From Borborobacter arsenicus (GTDB lineage: Bacteria > Pseudomonadota > Alphaproteobacteria > Rhizobiales > Rhizobiaceae): 64,000 nucleotides of DNA. Of this stretch, positions 15,650 to 24,036 are shown in pieces. The position numbers and the translations under genes were made by a program. The first letter of the stretch is position 1. Each line of letters opens with the position of its first letter. The notes under the pieces were generated by a model. It did no database searches. It was given only the letters and a program-made list of their open reading frames with translations, and was not told where the DNA came from. Location of the stretch: positions 4,826 through 68,825 of the forward strand of contig NZ_ML133513.1 in assembly GCF_003934165.1 (NCBI RefSeq). Direction: 5' to 3'.

Positions 15650-17040
15650 ATGGGGCCTAGATGACGGCCGGCGTTTTTGCAGAATGAGTGGCCGTTCCAC
15701 CAACCACTTATTCCGAGGTCCCGATGTTCAAGATCGAAAGTCCTGCGACCGCCATCCATACTAATCTTGCAGCAATCTTCATTTCGATTGAACTCAGCCA
15801 ATCCACTTGGCTGATCACATCGCTGTCGCCAGGAAATGGCGAGAAGATGTCAACGCATTCAGTGGCCGCTGGAAACATGGCAGGCTTATTCGATCTGCTT
15901 TCGAAGTTGCGGGAAAGAAGCCGCACCAGGACCGGACATAGTTGGCAGATCATCTCTATACAGGAGGCGGGCCTGGACGGATTCTGGATTCATCGAACGC
16001 TTCAGGACAACGGGATCGAAAGTCATGTGGTCGATCCGGCGTCTATCGCGACACCACGCCGTCACCGCCGCGTAAAGACGGATCGCGTCGATGGCGAGGC
16101 ACTCCTCCGGGTTCTTATGGCCTATAAGAGGGGCGAGCCGAGAATTTGCTCGATGGTGCGGGTTCCGTCAGCAAAGGAAGAGGACAGACGGCGGATCGGC
16201 CGGGAGCGCAAGACGCTTACGGTCGAACGTGTCGCGCATGTCAATCGCATCAAATGTCTTCTGTTCTCACAGGGCATCACCGATTATGAGCCGATCCGCA
16301 AGGATCGGCGGCAACGGCTTGAAGAATTGCAGACCGGCGACGGGCACCGACTGCCTGCGCATATGAAAGCACAGATCCTCCGGGAACTGGATCGTTTGGA
16401 GCTGGTGCTCGAACAAATCAGGGTGGTTGAAGATGAGCGCGATGCGCTTATCGCGGCACAGACCACAGAGGAGAAGCCGTCACCTGTTACAATGCTGCTG
16501 GAGATCAAGGGGATTGGCGCGGAGTTCGCCAATATTTTGTGGTCAGAATGTTTTTTCCGACAGTTCAATAACCGCCGCCAGGTTGCCGCTTTTGCAGGAC
16601 TGGCGCCGACACCTTGGCAGAGCGGTTCAATCGATCGAGAACAGGGCGTCTCGAAAGCAGGCAACCCAAGACTGCGCACAGCGCTGATCCAGATGTCCTG
16701 GCTCTGGCTGCGACATCAGCCCAACTCGACACTGGCCCAGTGGTTCAAGGCGCGAGTTGAACATAGTGGCGGCCGGATGAAAAAGTCAGCCGTTACCGCG
16801 CTGGCACGCAAGTTGCTCGTGGCGCTTTGGAAATACACAACCTCTGGGGTCGTCATCGAGGGTGCCATTATGAAAACGGCTTGACGACTTACACCTCACT
16901 TTCTGAAATCTACCGGGATCCGATCAATCCCGGCGGATTCGGGTCGACGAGCCGTTGCGTAAAGACCATGGTGATCGTCCGCCACAATCCGGCATTTCGG
17001 TGAAGCCGGTGTTTCATCGACTGCACCGAGCTGCGCTGTT
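15650..17040 (+). mobile_element. IS110-family insertion sequence (ends approximate)
   Basis: Extent is inferred from the end of Usp similarity on the left and the start of the NRAMP relic on the right. No terminal inverted repeats are visible, as expected for IS110. The recombinase has only about 75 nt upstream but about 160 nt of non-coding sequence downstream, including a hairpin (CCGGGAT 16913-16919 / ATCCCGG 16927-16933). This layout is the one in which a guide (bridge) RNA would be encoded 3' of the recombinase. Confidence 0.6.
15724..16884 (+). CDS. IS110-family transposase/recombinase
   Basis: A 386-residue protein from the ATG at 15724 (GAGG upstream). The N-terminal RuvC-like DEDD domain starts near SIELSQSTWLITS (FISIE supplies the first acidic residue) and includes A-K-T-D-R-V-D-G-E. 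The C-terminal Tnp20-type domain has LLEIKGIGAEFANILWSECF, the AFAGLAPTP box and the serine-containing GVSKAGNPRLR motif. The frame is intact, so the element may be active. It interrupts a universal stress gene. Confidence 0.9.
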   Translation: MFKIESPATAIHTNLAAIFISIELSQSTWLITSLSPGNGEKMSTHSVAAGNMAGLFDLLSKLRERSRTRTGHSWQIISIQEAGLDGFWIHRTLQDNGIESHVVDPASIATPRRHRRVKTDRVDGEALLRVLMAYKRGEPRICSMVRVPSAKEEDRRRIGRERKTLTVERVAHVNRIKCLLFSQGITDYEPIRKDRRQRLEELQTGDGHRLPAHMKAQILRELDRLELVLEQIRVVEDERDALIAAQTTEEKPSPVTMLLEIKGIGAEFANILWSECFFRQFNNRRQVAAFAGLAPTPWQSGSIDREQGVSKAGNPRLRTALIQMSWLWLRHQPNSTLAQWFKARVEHSGGRMKKSAVTALARKLLVALWKYTTSGVVIEGAIMKTA

Positions 17041-17046
17041 TGATAA

Positions 17047-17165
17047 CCGGGGCCAGGCCTGATCACGGGCGCGGCCGACGACGACCCAAGCGGCATTACC
17101 ACCTATTCCCAGGCCGGTGCGCAATCGGGCTCAACATGCTGTGAACCATGTTGAGTACTCTTGGA
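17047..17165 (+). pseudogene. NRAMP-family metal transporter relic
   Basis: The forward strand encodes PGPGLITGAADDDPSGITTY then SQAGAQ, matching the start of bacterial NRAMP Mn2+/Fe2+ transporters (helix 1 metal-binding D-P-S-G). After a frameshift it reads GLNML-stop-TMLSTL, where the stop replaces the usual Trp. Everything after about 17165 is unrecognisable or removed by the IS5-family insertion. It is a dead fragment between two insertion sequences. Confidence 0.65.
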
Positions 17166-17297
17166 GAGCGGGCGGGCTGATCCAGCGGGATCCGGAACGA
17201 TCACGACAGCGTCCGGGCGATCACCTTGTCATCCCGGCGCTAATGGTGCCCTGCGCGCAATCGTAGCTGCATCGCGACTTGCTAGGCCGTAGACTCA

Positions 17298-17711
17298 TTA
17301 CGGCAGGCACCAGATCCTGGTCGCAACGAGCTTGACGGCGGCGAGATAGTTTTCCGGGTCCTTGTCATAGCGGGTTGCGATGCCGCGAAAGTGTTTGATG
17401 CGATTGAAGAACCGCTCGACGAGGTTGCGCTGGCGATAGAGCCAGGCCGAGAAGGAGAAGGTGCCCTTGCGGTTGGCTTTCGGTGGAATGTTGGCCCAGG
17501 CCTTCCGTGCTGCAGCCTTGGCGCGGATCGCATCGGTGTCGTAGCCCTTGTCGGCAAGCAGGATGTCGCCCTCGCCGAGGACCTCGATCAGGGTTTCGGC
17601 TTCCTTGCAATCGGCGAGCTGACCGGCGCTTAGGCGCAGGCTGACGGGGCGGCCTTCGGCATCGACAAGCGCGTGGATCTTGCTGGTGAGACCGCCGCGG
17701 GAACGTCCCAT
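17298..17711 (-). CDS. IS5-family transposase, second frame (OrfB)
   Basis: A 137-residue frame with the rest of the DDE domain: GRSRGGLTSKIHALVDAEGR, ILLADKGYDTDAI (second Asp) and the YRQRNLVERFFNRIKHFR region holding the catalytic Glu. It would be expressed as an OrfAB fusion by programmed frameshifting. The frame is intact. Confidence 0.87.
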   Translation of the reverse strand: MGRSRGGLTSKIHALVDAEGRPVSLRLSAGQLADCKEAETLIEVLGEGDILLADKGYDTDAIRAKAAARKAWANIPPKANRKGTFSFSAWLYRQRNLVERFFNRIKHFRGIATRYDKDPENYLAAVKLVATRIWCLP

Positions 17712-18058
17712 GCCACCATCGTTTCCATCCCCCTTTTTCCCGTGGCCGCATGCTGGTGGACACGGACACAGGAGGAGTCGATCATGACGATATCGCCGTC
17801 ATAAGCCTTGGAAACCGCGTCGAGAAGCCGGTCCCAGACGCCCGCCTTTCTCCATCGCACGAAGCGGTTGTAGCAGGTCGTCGCAGGCCCGTAGCGTTCG
17901 GGGATCTCCGCCCATGGCGAGCCGGTCCGGAACCGCCAAAGGATACCGTTCAGAACCCGCCGGTCATCGACGCGCGGCACGCCGCGAGGCTTGTTCGGAA
18001 GCAGCGGCGATATGATCGCCCATTCCCGGTCTGTGAGTTCGTAGCGGCGACGCGTCAT
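17630..18058 (-). CDS. IS5-family transposase, first frame (OrfA)
   Basis: Starts MTRRRYELTDREWAIISPLL at 18058. It contains the N-terminal DUF4096-type domain (LPNKPRGVPRVDDRRVLNGI, WRFRTGSPWAEIPERYGP) and the first catalytic Asp (IVMIDSSCVRVH). The correct sequence leaves this frame at the run of A and G near 17725-17735, a GGGAAAAAGGGGG slip site, to join OrfB. Confidence 0.85.
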   Translation of the reverse strand: MTRRRYELTDREWAIISPLLPNKPRGVPRVDDRRVLNGILWRFRTGSPWAEIPERYGPATTCYNRFVRWRKAGVWDRLLDAVSKAYDGDIVMIDSSCVRVHQHAATGKRGMETMVAWDVPAAVSPARSTRLSMPKAAPSACA

Positions 18059-18180
18059 CCAAGACTCCTTTTTCAGAAGCCTTGAATCATCAGGTCGATC
18101 AAACACCAAGCAATTTTATGAGTTTACGGCCTAGTGTTATCTCATCTGATCTTGCCCGGGCAGCGCCGAGGTTGGACACT

Positions 18181-18195
18181 TTGACCCCCGGTCAA
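18181..18195. promoter_or_regulatory. Orphan FNR-like palindrome with 5-nt spacer
   Basis: TTGAC-CCCCG-GTCAA has perfect half-sites but one base too many between them. It lies between the IS5 end and the 3' end of the Usp gene and has no target, so it is probably a decayed box of the gene destroyed on the left. Confidence 0.35.
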
Positions 18196-18257
18196 GAATG
18201 GGACTCTGCGCGAAGTCTTACTCCGGCCCCGTGTGCAATCGCATCAATCCTTAGACT

Positions 18258-19082
18258 TCAGTTGGCGATCAAGCGGTTGATGGAACTGTCCTGTAGCAGT
18301 GAGCGTGTTACCCCACCAAACGCCCATTCGCGCAACCGGCTGTGGCCATAGCCGCCTGAGACGATCAGGTCTGCACCGGTTTCCACGGTTGCCTGCAAAA
18401 GCGCTTCGGCAAAATCGGCCCCTCCGGCCTCCAGCATCTGCGAACGTGCCTTGACCCCGTGCTTCATCAGGAAACGCACAACGTCAGCGGCGCTTTCCCT
18501 CGTTTGCGCTCGATCACTTTCCTCAATCGACGCGACCAGGACCTGGCGCGCGTTGGCCAGAAACGGCATCGCATCGATGACCGCGCGCCGCGCCTCGCGC
18601 GAATCCTTCCACGCGACAAGGACGTTTTCCGCGGTCAGCGGCCGATAGCCATCTGAGGCGAAGAGGACCGGCCGGCCGGCCGAAAGAATAAGCTCACCCG
18701 GATCTATCGTGCGTAGGCGATCTTTCGGTGAATGGCCGACGGGACCGACGACCAGCAAGTCAGCAGCGCGGGCATTGAGGGCAAGAAACCGTGTCGGCTC
18801 GCCAACCGTGCCCCGCCATGATGCACGGTTGCTGTCTTGCGTGAGATCATGGAACTCGGATTTCAGCGCTTTCAGTCGCTCTTCGATTTGTTCGACTTGG
18901 CTGCGCGTTGCCTCTGCTGAAATGCTTCCATCACCGTCCGCCGGTCTCACCAGGAATGGTTCGGCCGCAGCAAATGCGATCAGATCAGCTTCTAGGTTCT
19001 GGGCAAGCTCCCAGGCAAAAGTTAACCGTGGCGTTGCCGGTGCATCGATATCGAGTTGAACCATGATTGTGTTGTAGATCAT
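18258..19082 (-). CDS. Tandem universal stress protein
   Basis: A two-domain Usp of 274 residues from the ATG at 19082 (GAGG upstream; the open frame reaches 19121). The first domain begins MIYNTIMVQLDIDAP and the second near NVLVAWKDSREARR. The C-terminal motif GGYGHSRLREWAFGGVTRSL is the nucleotide-binding loop. The FNR-type box centre is 61.5 bp from this start, supporting it over the longer frame. Such proteins act in the cytoplasm in hypoxic or stationary survival, with ATP or AMP as likely ligand. Confidence 0.87.
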   Translation of the reverse strand: MIYNTIMVQLDIDAPATPRLTFAWELAQNLEADLIAFAAAEPFLVRPADGDGSISAEATRSQVEQIEERLKALKSEFHDLTQDSNRASWRGTVGEPTRFLALNARAADLLVVGPVGHSPKDRLRTIDPGELILSAGRPVLFASDGYRPLTAENVLVAWKDSREARRAVIDAMPFLANARQVLVASIEESDRAQTRESAADVVRFLMKHGVKARSQMLEAGGADFAEALLQATVETGADLIVSGGYGHSRLREWAFGGVTRSLLQDSSINRLIAN

Positions 19083-19136
19083 CGTCTTGGCCTCTGTTCG
19101 GTTTATAATGTTCATCACCAAATGACGGCGGCGGCC

Positions 19137-19150
19137 TTGATGCCGGTCAA
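19137..19150 (-). promoter_or_regulatory. FNR/FixK-type box (TTGAT GCCG GTCAA)
   Basis: Palindrome centred 61.5 bp before the Usp start at 19082. Confidence 0.75.
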
Positions 19151-19442
19151 ATGATACCCAACTGACGGGGTGAGGGATGTTATCTCTCTATGATCGTCAT
19201 GTGACAACAGAGCGCTCAGGTCGTCCGCCCTCGCACACAGGGTGTACCTGTGGTGCTATCCGGATCAGCTGCACCTCGGTCCTAATATGGCATCCAGAAT
19301 AGGAGCCGCGTCTTGGCATTGCCTCGGGCCTTCCTTGCCATTGTGCCTCGGGAACCGGAAGTTGCTGTCGCTAAAGTGATCGTCTCAATGCAAATCCCGC
19401 AATCGCTCACGCTTTTCGTTCGATGTCATCCGTCAGGCGGCC
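19151..19442. other. Gene-free interval
   Basis: Between the divergent Usp and cytochrome promoters I see no convincing coding sequence. An open frame from 19313 lacks a recognisable product and overlaps the cytochrome gene. Confidence 0.5.
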
Positions 19443-19456
19443 TTGCGATAGATCAA
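19443..19456 (+). promoter_or_regulatory. FixK-type box (TTGCG ATAG ATCAA)
   Basis: Fits TTG(A/C)-N6-(T/G)CAA; centred 62.5 bp before the cytochrome c start. Confidence 0.65.
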
Positions 19457-19511
19457 GGCGCAGAGATGCCATTCATTGGAAAAGGGATCCATCTACCGTG
19501 GGACATGATGC

Positions 19512-19829
19512 ATGTGCAAATTCCTCGTGGCCGCCTTCGCCGTTCTTTTCGTCGGTTCTGCGAGCGCTGACGACGACCGTCAGCGCGCCTATGGCGAGAT
19601 GTCGATCAAGCAGAACTGCTCTCGGTGCCACGCCGTGGCATTGACCGACGAGAGCGCCCATCCGGAGGCGCCGGCCTTCCGCAACCTCTCGCAACGTTAC
19701 CCGATCGAGGCGCTCGCAGAAGCATTGGCCGAAGGCATCTCAGTAGGCCATCCGGACATGCCCGAATTCAGGGCCGAACCGGAAGAAATCGGTGCGATTA
19801 TTGCCTACATCGAGAGCCTTCAGAGATGA
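19512..19829 (+). CDS. Small periplasmic class I cytochrome c
   Basis: A 105-residue protein with a Sec signal peptide (residues 1-19, ending GSASA). The heme-attachment site is CSRCH (residues 36-40) and the probable axial Met is in G-H-P-D-M-P-E-F (Met83). It should be a soluble mono-heme electron carrier in the periplasm, plausibly feeding a high-affinity oxidase or a nitrogen-oxide reductase encoded elsewhere. The box 62.5 bp upstream fits FixK control of respiratory components. The redox partner cannot be told from the window. Confidence 0.85.
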   Translation: MCKFLVAAFAVLFVGSASADDDRQRAYGEMSIKQNCSRCHAVALTDESAHPEAPAFRNLSQRYPIEALAEALAEGISVGHPDMPEFRAEPEEIGAIIAYIESLQR

Positions 19830-19881
19830 CGGAGGACGGCGCAGCGTAGCCCGCGATCGTTCAATCCTTTGGCCAAACGGT

Positions 19882-19895
19882 TTGAGGGAGATCAA
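19882..19895 (+). promoter_or_regulatory. FNR/FixK-type box (TTGAG GGAG ATCAA)
   Basis: One mismatch in the left half; centred 93.5 bp before the Usp start at 19982. Confidence 0.6.
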
Positions 19896-19981
19896 GGCGG
19901 CCACCCAGCCGATCATGATATAAAATAAGATGATGGCTCCCCCGCAGCCGGACTCTCGTGCTCCTCAGAGGAGAGACAGCT

Positions 19982-20818
19982 TTGAAATTCCAGGCCTTCG
20001 TTCCCTTCGCCACCTATCCGGAAGCAAACGCTGACGCGCTCGCCGCCCATGCGGCCGCGGTCGCGGCCGGGATCGGCGTGACGATCCGGGCTGTGGCTAT
20101 CAATGCCGACATCCCCGATGTGTCCAATGCGCTTTCCAAACTGTTGCTCGACACGCCCAAACTGATCCGGCAAGCCGAAGCGGCGAGCCGCCAACAGGGC
20201 CGGCATCTGCTTGCACTCGTCAAGGAGAAGTCGGACTTGGCCGGCGTCGACCTCACGACCGCTGTGGTCAATGCCCCGATTGCGGCGCTGGGAGAGGCCG
20301 CGGCGCTGGACGCCCGCTATAGCGACCTCAGCCTGGTCGGCTGGGAGGCCGGCAACACAACCTCGCGCGCAATCGCCGAAGCCGTCATCTTCGGTTCGGG
20401 AAGGCCGGCAATCCTGTTGCCGGAGCTATGGGAGCCTTCGCCTTTCGATCATGTCGCTATCGCCTGGGACGGCAGCCGTGTCGCCGCGCGTGCGGTCGCC
20501 GACGCCCGGCTGTTCCTGGAGCGCGCGACGCGCATATTGGTCCTCACGGTCTTAGATGAGAAGCCGCTGAAGGAGAAGGCGGCCGGCGAGCGGCTTGCCA
20601 CCGCCTTGCGCGAGCGGGGGCTGAACGCCGAAGCCTTCGAGATCATGGCGCAGGATTGCCCCATTGCCGAGACGCTGCAGCAGACGACCATCGAAAAGGG
20701 CGGCCAGCTGCTCGTCATGGGCGGCTACGGGCATTCGCGCCTGCGCGATTTTGTCCTTGGCGGCGCGACACAAGGCGTGCTCTCCGACCTGTTGATGCCG
20801 GTCCTCCTGTCGCACTGA
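19982..20818 (+). CDS. Tandem universal stress protein
   Basis: Two-domain Usp of 278 residues from a TTG at 19982, chosen because GGAGAG lies about 8 nt upstream (GTG 19958 is the in-frame alternative). Second-domain landmarks are FDHVAIAWDGSRVAARAVAD and the terminal nucleotide-binding loop GGYGHSRLRDFVLGGATQGV. It differs from the other two long Usps in the first domain, which lacks a clear ATP motif. Low-oxygen induction is inferred from the upstream box. Confidence 0.85.
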   Translation: MKFQAFVPFATYPEANADALAAHAAAVAAGIGVTIRAVAINADIPDVSNALSKLLLDTPKLIRQAEAASRQQGRHLLALVKEKSDLAGVDLTTAVVNAPIAALGEAAALDARYSDLSLVGWEAGNTTSRAIAEAVIFGSGRPAILLPELWEPSPFDHVAIAWDGSRVAARAVADARLFLERATRILVLTVLDEKPLKEKAAGERLATALRERGLNAEAFEIMAQDCPIAETLQQTTIEKGGQLLVMGGYGHSRLRDFVLGGATQGVLSDLLMPVLLSH

Positions 20819-20932
20819 CACGAGCGAGAGGGCAAAAAATACACGTCGCTGTGGTGTCGAGGTCGAGCTTGCCCTGCCGAAGCAGGACTACACAGGGCGG
20901 CCCAATCGCAATGGATATTCTTCGTTGTGTTT

Positions 20933-21319
20933 TCAGGGTTTCTCGACGCGCGCGACCTGATAGGTATGCATCCTGCCCTGGCGGCCTAGCGAGACATATT
21001 CCCCGGTGACGAAGCGCTCCTCGCCGAGGCGGAAGCCGATCTCGTCGTCGCGCTCGCCATCCTCGTAGTCGAAATACCATTGGCCGCCGGGCTTGCGCCG
21101 CAGCCGTCCGATGCGGTCGTTCTCGCCAGCACCGAAGCGACGGACGCGGCAGCGGGCCTGCTGAGTCTTCCACTCGGCGGCGTCTATGCGGCCATCGGCA
21201 GCCAGGGGCACGAGCAGGTCGTAGCCTTCATCCCTGTTGCCGGCCGGATTGTCCCGCTCACGTGCCAGCAAGAGCCTGACATGCCGGAAACCGGGGCTGA
21301 GTTCACTTGCAGATGCCAT
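20933..21319 (-). CDS. Conserved hypothetical protein
   Basis: A 128-residue soluble protein (starts MASASELSPGFRHVRLLLAR). The pattern HVRLLLAREx..GYDLLVPL, DAAEWKTQQARCRVRRF and YDYEDGERDDEIGFRLGEE recurs in uncharacterised rhizobial proteins as far as I remember. No catalytic motif is evident. An FNR-type box lies 107 bp upstream, longer than usual. Its neighbours are both Usp genes, so a stress role is inferred only from context. Confidence 0.7.
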   Translation of the reverse strand: MASASELSPGFRHVRLLLARERDNPAGNRDEGYDLLVPLAADGRIDAAEWKTQQARCRVRRFGAGENDRIGRLRRKPGGQWYFDYEDGERDDEIGFRLGEERFVTGEYVSLGRQGRMHTYQVARVEKP

Positions 21320-21419
21320 GTTGACCTCTCTCCTGATCGGCGATCGGCTCGAAACCGAGCGGGTCGTGCCGGCGACTCCTATTCTGGTTCGAGGCTACCC
21401 CAGGCCGTTCGGCAATGAT

Positions 21420-21433
21420 TTGATCGGCATCAA
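21420..21433 (-). promoter_or_regulatory. FNR/FixK-type box (TTGAT CGGC ATCAA)
   Basis: Perfect consensus, identical to the box at 3211; centred 107 bp before the hypothetical gene. Confidence 0.7.
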
Positions 21434-21533
21434 CAAGCGGGCATCCGGACATGAAGAACTGGGCTGCAAGGCAAGAGCCCGGCAGCTGACCGTGTCGCTG
21501 ACATGGTCCCGCCGAGCCCGCTCCGAGGCGAGC

Positions 21534-21980
21534 CTATCTGATCACCAGCACCGGAAGCGTCGTGCTCGCAAGCACTTCCGCTGTCTGGCTGCCGAGCAGC
21601 ATCCTCTGTATGCCGCGCCGACCATGCGAAGACATCACGATGAGGTCGCAGCCCTTCAGCCTTGCCACCCGGACGATGGCTTCTGCAGGAAATTCGTCCA
21701 CCTCATGCATCAGTTCGACGGTCGCTCCGTGACGCGAGGCAATTTGCTCAATGCTCTGATAGCGCTCCTTCATGGCATCGTCGATCTGCTGATCGTAGCG
21801 GGCAACGGGATCGTGGATGCCTCCTTCCACCGCCGCCTGCGCTGCCGCCGGCTGCAAGGGTTCGGTGACGCTGAGAACGGTCGCTTTGGAGCCAAGCTTG
21901 GCGGCGAGCGCCAGGCCCTGTTCGACTCCCTTTTGAGCCAACTCCGAGCCATCGGTCGCAATCAATACATGCTTGTACAT
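21534..21980 (-). CDS. Single-domain universal stress protein
   Basis: A 148-residue Usp with the canonical start MYKHVLIATDGSELAQKGVE and the ATP-binding motif in SSHGRRGIQRMLLGSQTAEV near the C-terminus (G-2x-G then G-S). It is the intact counterpart of the fragment at 15489. GGAGAAACC precedes the ATG. A perfect FNR-type box lies 156 bp upstream, so either the leader is long or a second promoter is used. Confidence 0.9.
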   Translation of the reverse strand: MYKHVLIATDGSELAQKGVEQGLALAAKLGSKATVLSVTEPLQPAAAQAAVEGGIHDPVARYDQQIDDAMKERYQSIEQIASRHGATVELMHEVDEFPAEAIVRVARLKGCDLIVMSSHGRRGIQRMLLGSQTAEVLASTTLPVLVIR

Positions 21981-22129
21981 CGGTTTCTCCTGCTGACGGG
22001 ATTGTGTCTGATACTATCTGCTTTGCACCATAACGGAAGCGCGGGACATGCAGCCGGAGGAACGGATACCAGTTGCCTTTTGCCTGCGAGATCATCGATC
22101 CGGTTTGAGCGAAACCTATCGGTCCCGCT

Positions 22130-22143
22130 TTGATTCGCATCAA
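22130..22143 (-). promoter_or_regulatory. FNR/FixK-type box (TTGAT TCGC ATCAA)
   Basis: Perfect half-sites, centred 156 bp upstream of the single-domain Usp. The rest of 21981-22386 contains no gene I can support. Confidence 0.65.
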
Positions 22144-22386
22144 TGGTGAAACAGCAGGGGCCGTCCTCCGGGCGCGGTGACCCTTGGGGCAGCCCCAAAG
22201 GCACAGGGCGGAGGCGACGGCTCGATTGCTGCAGTGGCAACTCCAATGGCCGACGTTATGCTCGGTTCTTGGAGGTAGCGTTATGCGCAAGTTGCAATCA
22301 ACACATCATGACAGAACGCTCTGCGTGTCCCAGAACCATCACCGGTGGAGCACGGGTGTAAAAAGAACCGGAAACGAGCATTCGCG

Positions 22387-23106
22387 TCATCGAGAATGTG
22401 ATGGCACATCTCGGTCCCCCGCACCGGAGGTGCCGGAGGCCAGCCGGAGATGAGTGATCACCTGCTTGACGCCCGACGTGTTCTCCGCGGCCACTCGGAT
22501 AGCCGCCCGCACACGTTCGCTCGCCACGCTTCCGGTCAATTCTACGATGCCATCACATACTGAGACGTCAACCACCGGCCGAGGCGACCACCTCTTGCCA
22601 CTGATTTCCCGCAGGATCTCTCGGCGGATGGTGATGTCTTCGGCCCTCGGACCCTGCACATTGTCGAGGCGGCCGAGGAGGGGGCGCAGGAAGTCAGCTC
22701 GGCTAACCATCCCCATCACTTTTCCGTCTTGGGTGACGGGCAGCCGCTTTACACCTTCGCGGACCATCAGTGCGGTGATGTCATGTAGCGAAGTATCCGG
22801 TGCAACGCTGAAGACCTGCCGGGTCATTACGTCTCCGACCTTACGCCCGCGGCTTTGCGCATATTCCTCTGCCGATTCGTCCGCCGTAAGCCACAGGTTG
22901 ATCCAGTTTGCGTGCCTTGGCGCCGTGCCGATCTCCGGTCGACAAAGAAGATCCCGCTCCGTAACAATGCCGACAAGAGCACCGTCCTTGTCAATGACAG
23001 GCAATCCGCTGACGCGATGTTCAAGCATCAAGCGGGCGGCATCGGCAACCAGGGTCTGTGGGGTGACCGTCAAGGTTGCCGTGGTCATGATGTCTCGGGC
23101 TTGCAT
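22387..23106 (-). CDS. CBS-CBS-BON domain protein
   Basis: A 239-residue protein from the ATG at 23106 (AAGGACG upstream; 23130 is in frame). Two CBS motifs come first (MTTATLTVTPQTLVADAARL to GIVTERDLL, about residues 7-60; DVMTRQVFSVAPDTSLHDIT to GMVSRADFL, about 92-150). A BON domain follows (about 165-232, VDVSVCDGIVELTGSVASER). CBS pairs bind adenine nucleotides or SAM, and BON suggests association with membranes or macromolecules. Its role may be as an energy-state sensor. No FNR box is seen in 23107-23471, which is otherwise gene-free. Confidence 0.87.
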   Translation of the reverse strand: MQARDIMTTATLTVTPQTLVADAARLMLEHRVSGLPVIDKDGALVGIVTERDLLCRPEIGTAPRHANWINLWLTADESAEEYAQSRGRKVGDVMTRQVFSVAPDTSLHDITALMVREGVKRLPVTQDGKVMGMVSRADFLRPLLGRLDNVQGPRAEDITIRREILREISGKRWSPRPVVDVSVCDGIVELTGSVASERVRAAIRVAAENTSGVKQVITHLRLASGTSGAGDRDVPSHSR

Positions 23107-23471
23107 TGCAGCGTCCTTTCTCATCGGCAACCGGTCGTTCGACGCGATGGGCCGTCAAAGGACGGCGCGTCTACGCCAAGAAACGTGTGGACCTTCGCGC
23201 CAGTCCTACAAGCACGGTGTGCCCGCAACGAATCGTGCCTCATAAGATTGAACCCGGCGGAAATGTCGGCACCGAGCTGTCCAGAGAATATTGACCGTCG
23301 GAAACGAGCCCGCCTTGCGTCAGATCAAACTTTTCGGGCGGCCCGGGCGAGGCCTCTCGCCGACGCTTCGGCGGCCGCACCGGCATGCCTTGCTATCGAA
23401 GTCGACTTAGTCCTCTGAACACCGTCAATTGCCCGAGCCAAGTGAATCTCGGGCAAGGGCGTGTGCAGCAG
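23107..23471. other. Gene-free interval
   Basis: No coding sequence, box or terminator that I can support lies between the CBS-BON gene and the thioredoxin gene. Confidence 0.45.
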
Positions 23472-23918
23472 TCAGGCTGCCGCGGTTGGCAGCCGCTCGC
23501 GCACCCAGCGGATGATCCGCCCGGCCGACATGGCTCCGGACACGCGCCCGAGTTCCCTACCGCCGCAAAACAAAACCATCGTCGGTATGCTGCGGATGCC
23601 GAGTTCTGTCGAGGCAGACTGCTCGACGTCGGAGTTGAGCTTCAGCAGAACGACGTCCGGCTCCAGTTCCCGTGCTGCCGCCTCGTAGGCGGGGGTCATT
23701 ATTTGACAGGGGCCGCACCACGGTGTCCACACATCCACCAGCACGGGAAAGGTCGTCCGCTCCATATGACGCCTGAGAATTGCGCCGTCCACGTCCTGCG
23801 GACGTGCCTTGAAAAGCATGCCTCCGCACTTTCCGCATTTTGCCGAAGATGCGGACCGCTCCGCAGGCAGGCGGTTGACGCTGCCGCACTGGCTGCAGAC
23901 AATCATCCTCTCGCTCAC
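23472..23918 (-). CDS. trxC: Thioredoxin 2 (TrxC-type, zinc-binding)
   Basis: A 148-residue protein from a GTG at 23918 (AAGGAG 8 nt upstream). The N-terminal zinc ribbon has Cys8/Cys11 and Cys28/Cys31. The thioredoxin domain has active site W-C-G-P-C at residues 67-71 and the cis-Pro loop RSIPTMVLF. It is a cytoplasmic disulfide reductase whose Zn site tunes redox potential. It shares a single consensus FNR-type box (56.5 bp away) with the divergent hibernation-factor gene, so both are probably induced together. Confidence 0.9.
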   Translation of the reverse strand: MSERMIVCSQCGSVNRLPAERSASSAKCGKCGGMLFKARPQDVDGAILRRHMERTTFPVLVDVWTPWCGPCQIMTPAYEAAARELEPDVVLLKLNSDVEQSASTELGIRSIPTMVLFCGGRELGRVSGAMSAGRIIRWVRERLPTAAA

Positions 23919-23967
23919 TTTGCGTCTCCTTGTACCTACAAAGATGACCTGCGCCTCCGCGGACGCA

Positions 23968-23981
23968 TTGATGCGGATCAA
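23968..23981. promoter_or_regulatory. FNR/FixK-type box shared by divergent trxC and hpf-csd genes
   Basis: TTGAT GCGG ATCAA, perfect half-sites; centred 56.5 bp from trxC and 62.5 bp from the fusion gene. Confidence 0.75.
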
Positions 23982-24036
23982 TGCGCCGGGCGAAACGCTG
24001 GTCAATGATCGCATTCATATTTTGCAGGAACGACCC

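Larger units (their letters stand above)
17282..18134 (-). mobile_element. IS5-family (IS427-group) insertion sequence, apparently complete
   Basis: Terminal inverted repeats CTAGGCCGTAGACTCAT (17282-17298) and ATGAGTTTACGGCCTAG (18118-18134) match at 16 of 17 positions. The CTAG at both outer edges is probably the duplicated target. Between them are two overlapping reverse-strand transposase frames, the normal arrangement for this group. The same end recurs at 47264-47280. Confidence 0.9.
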
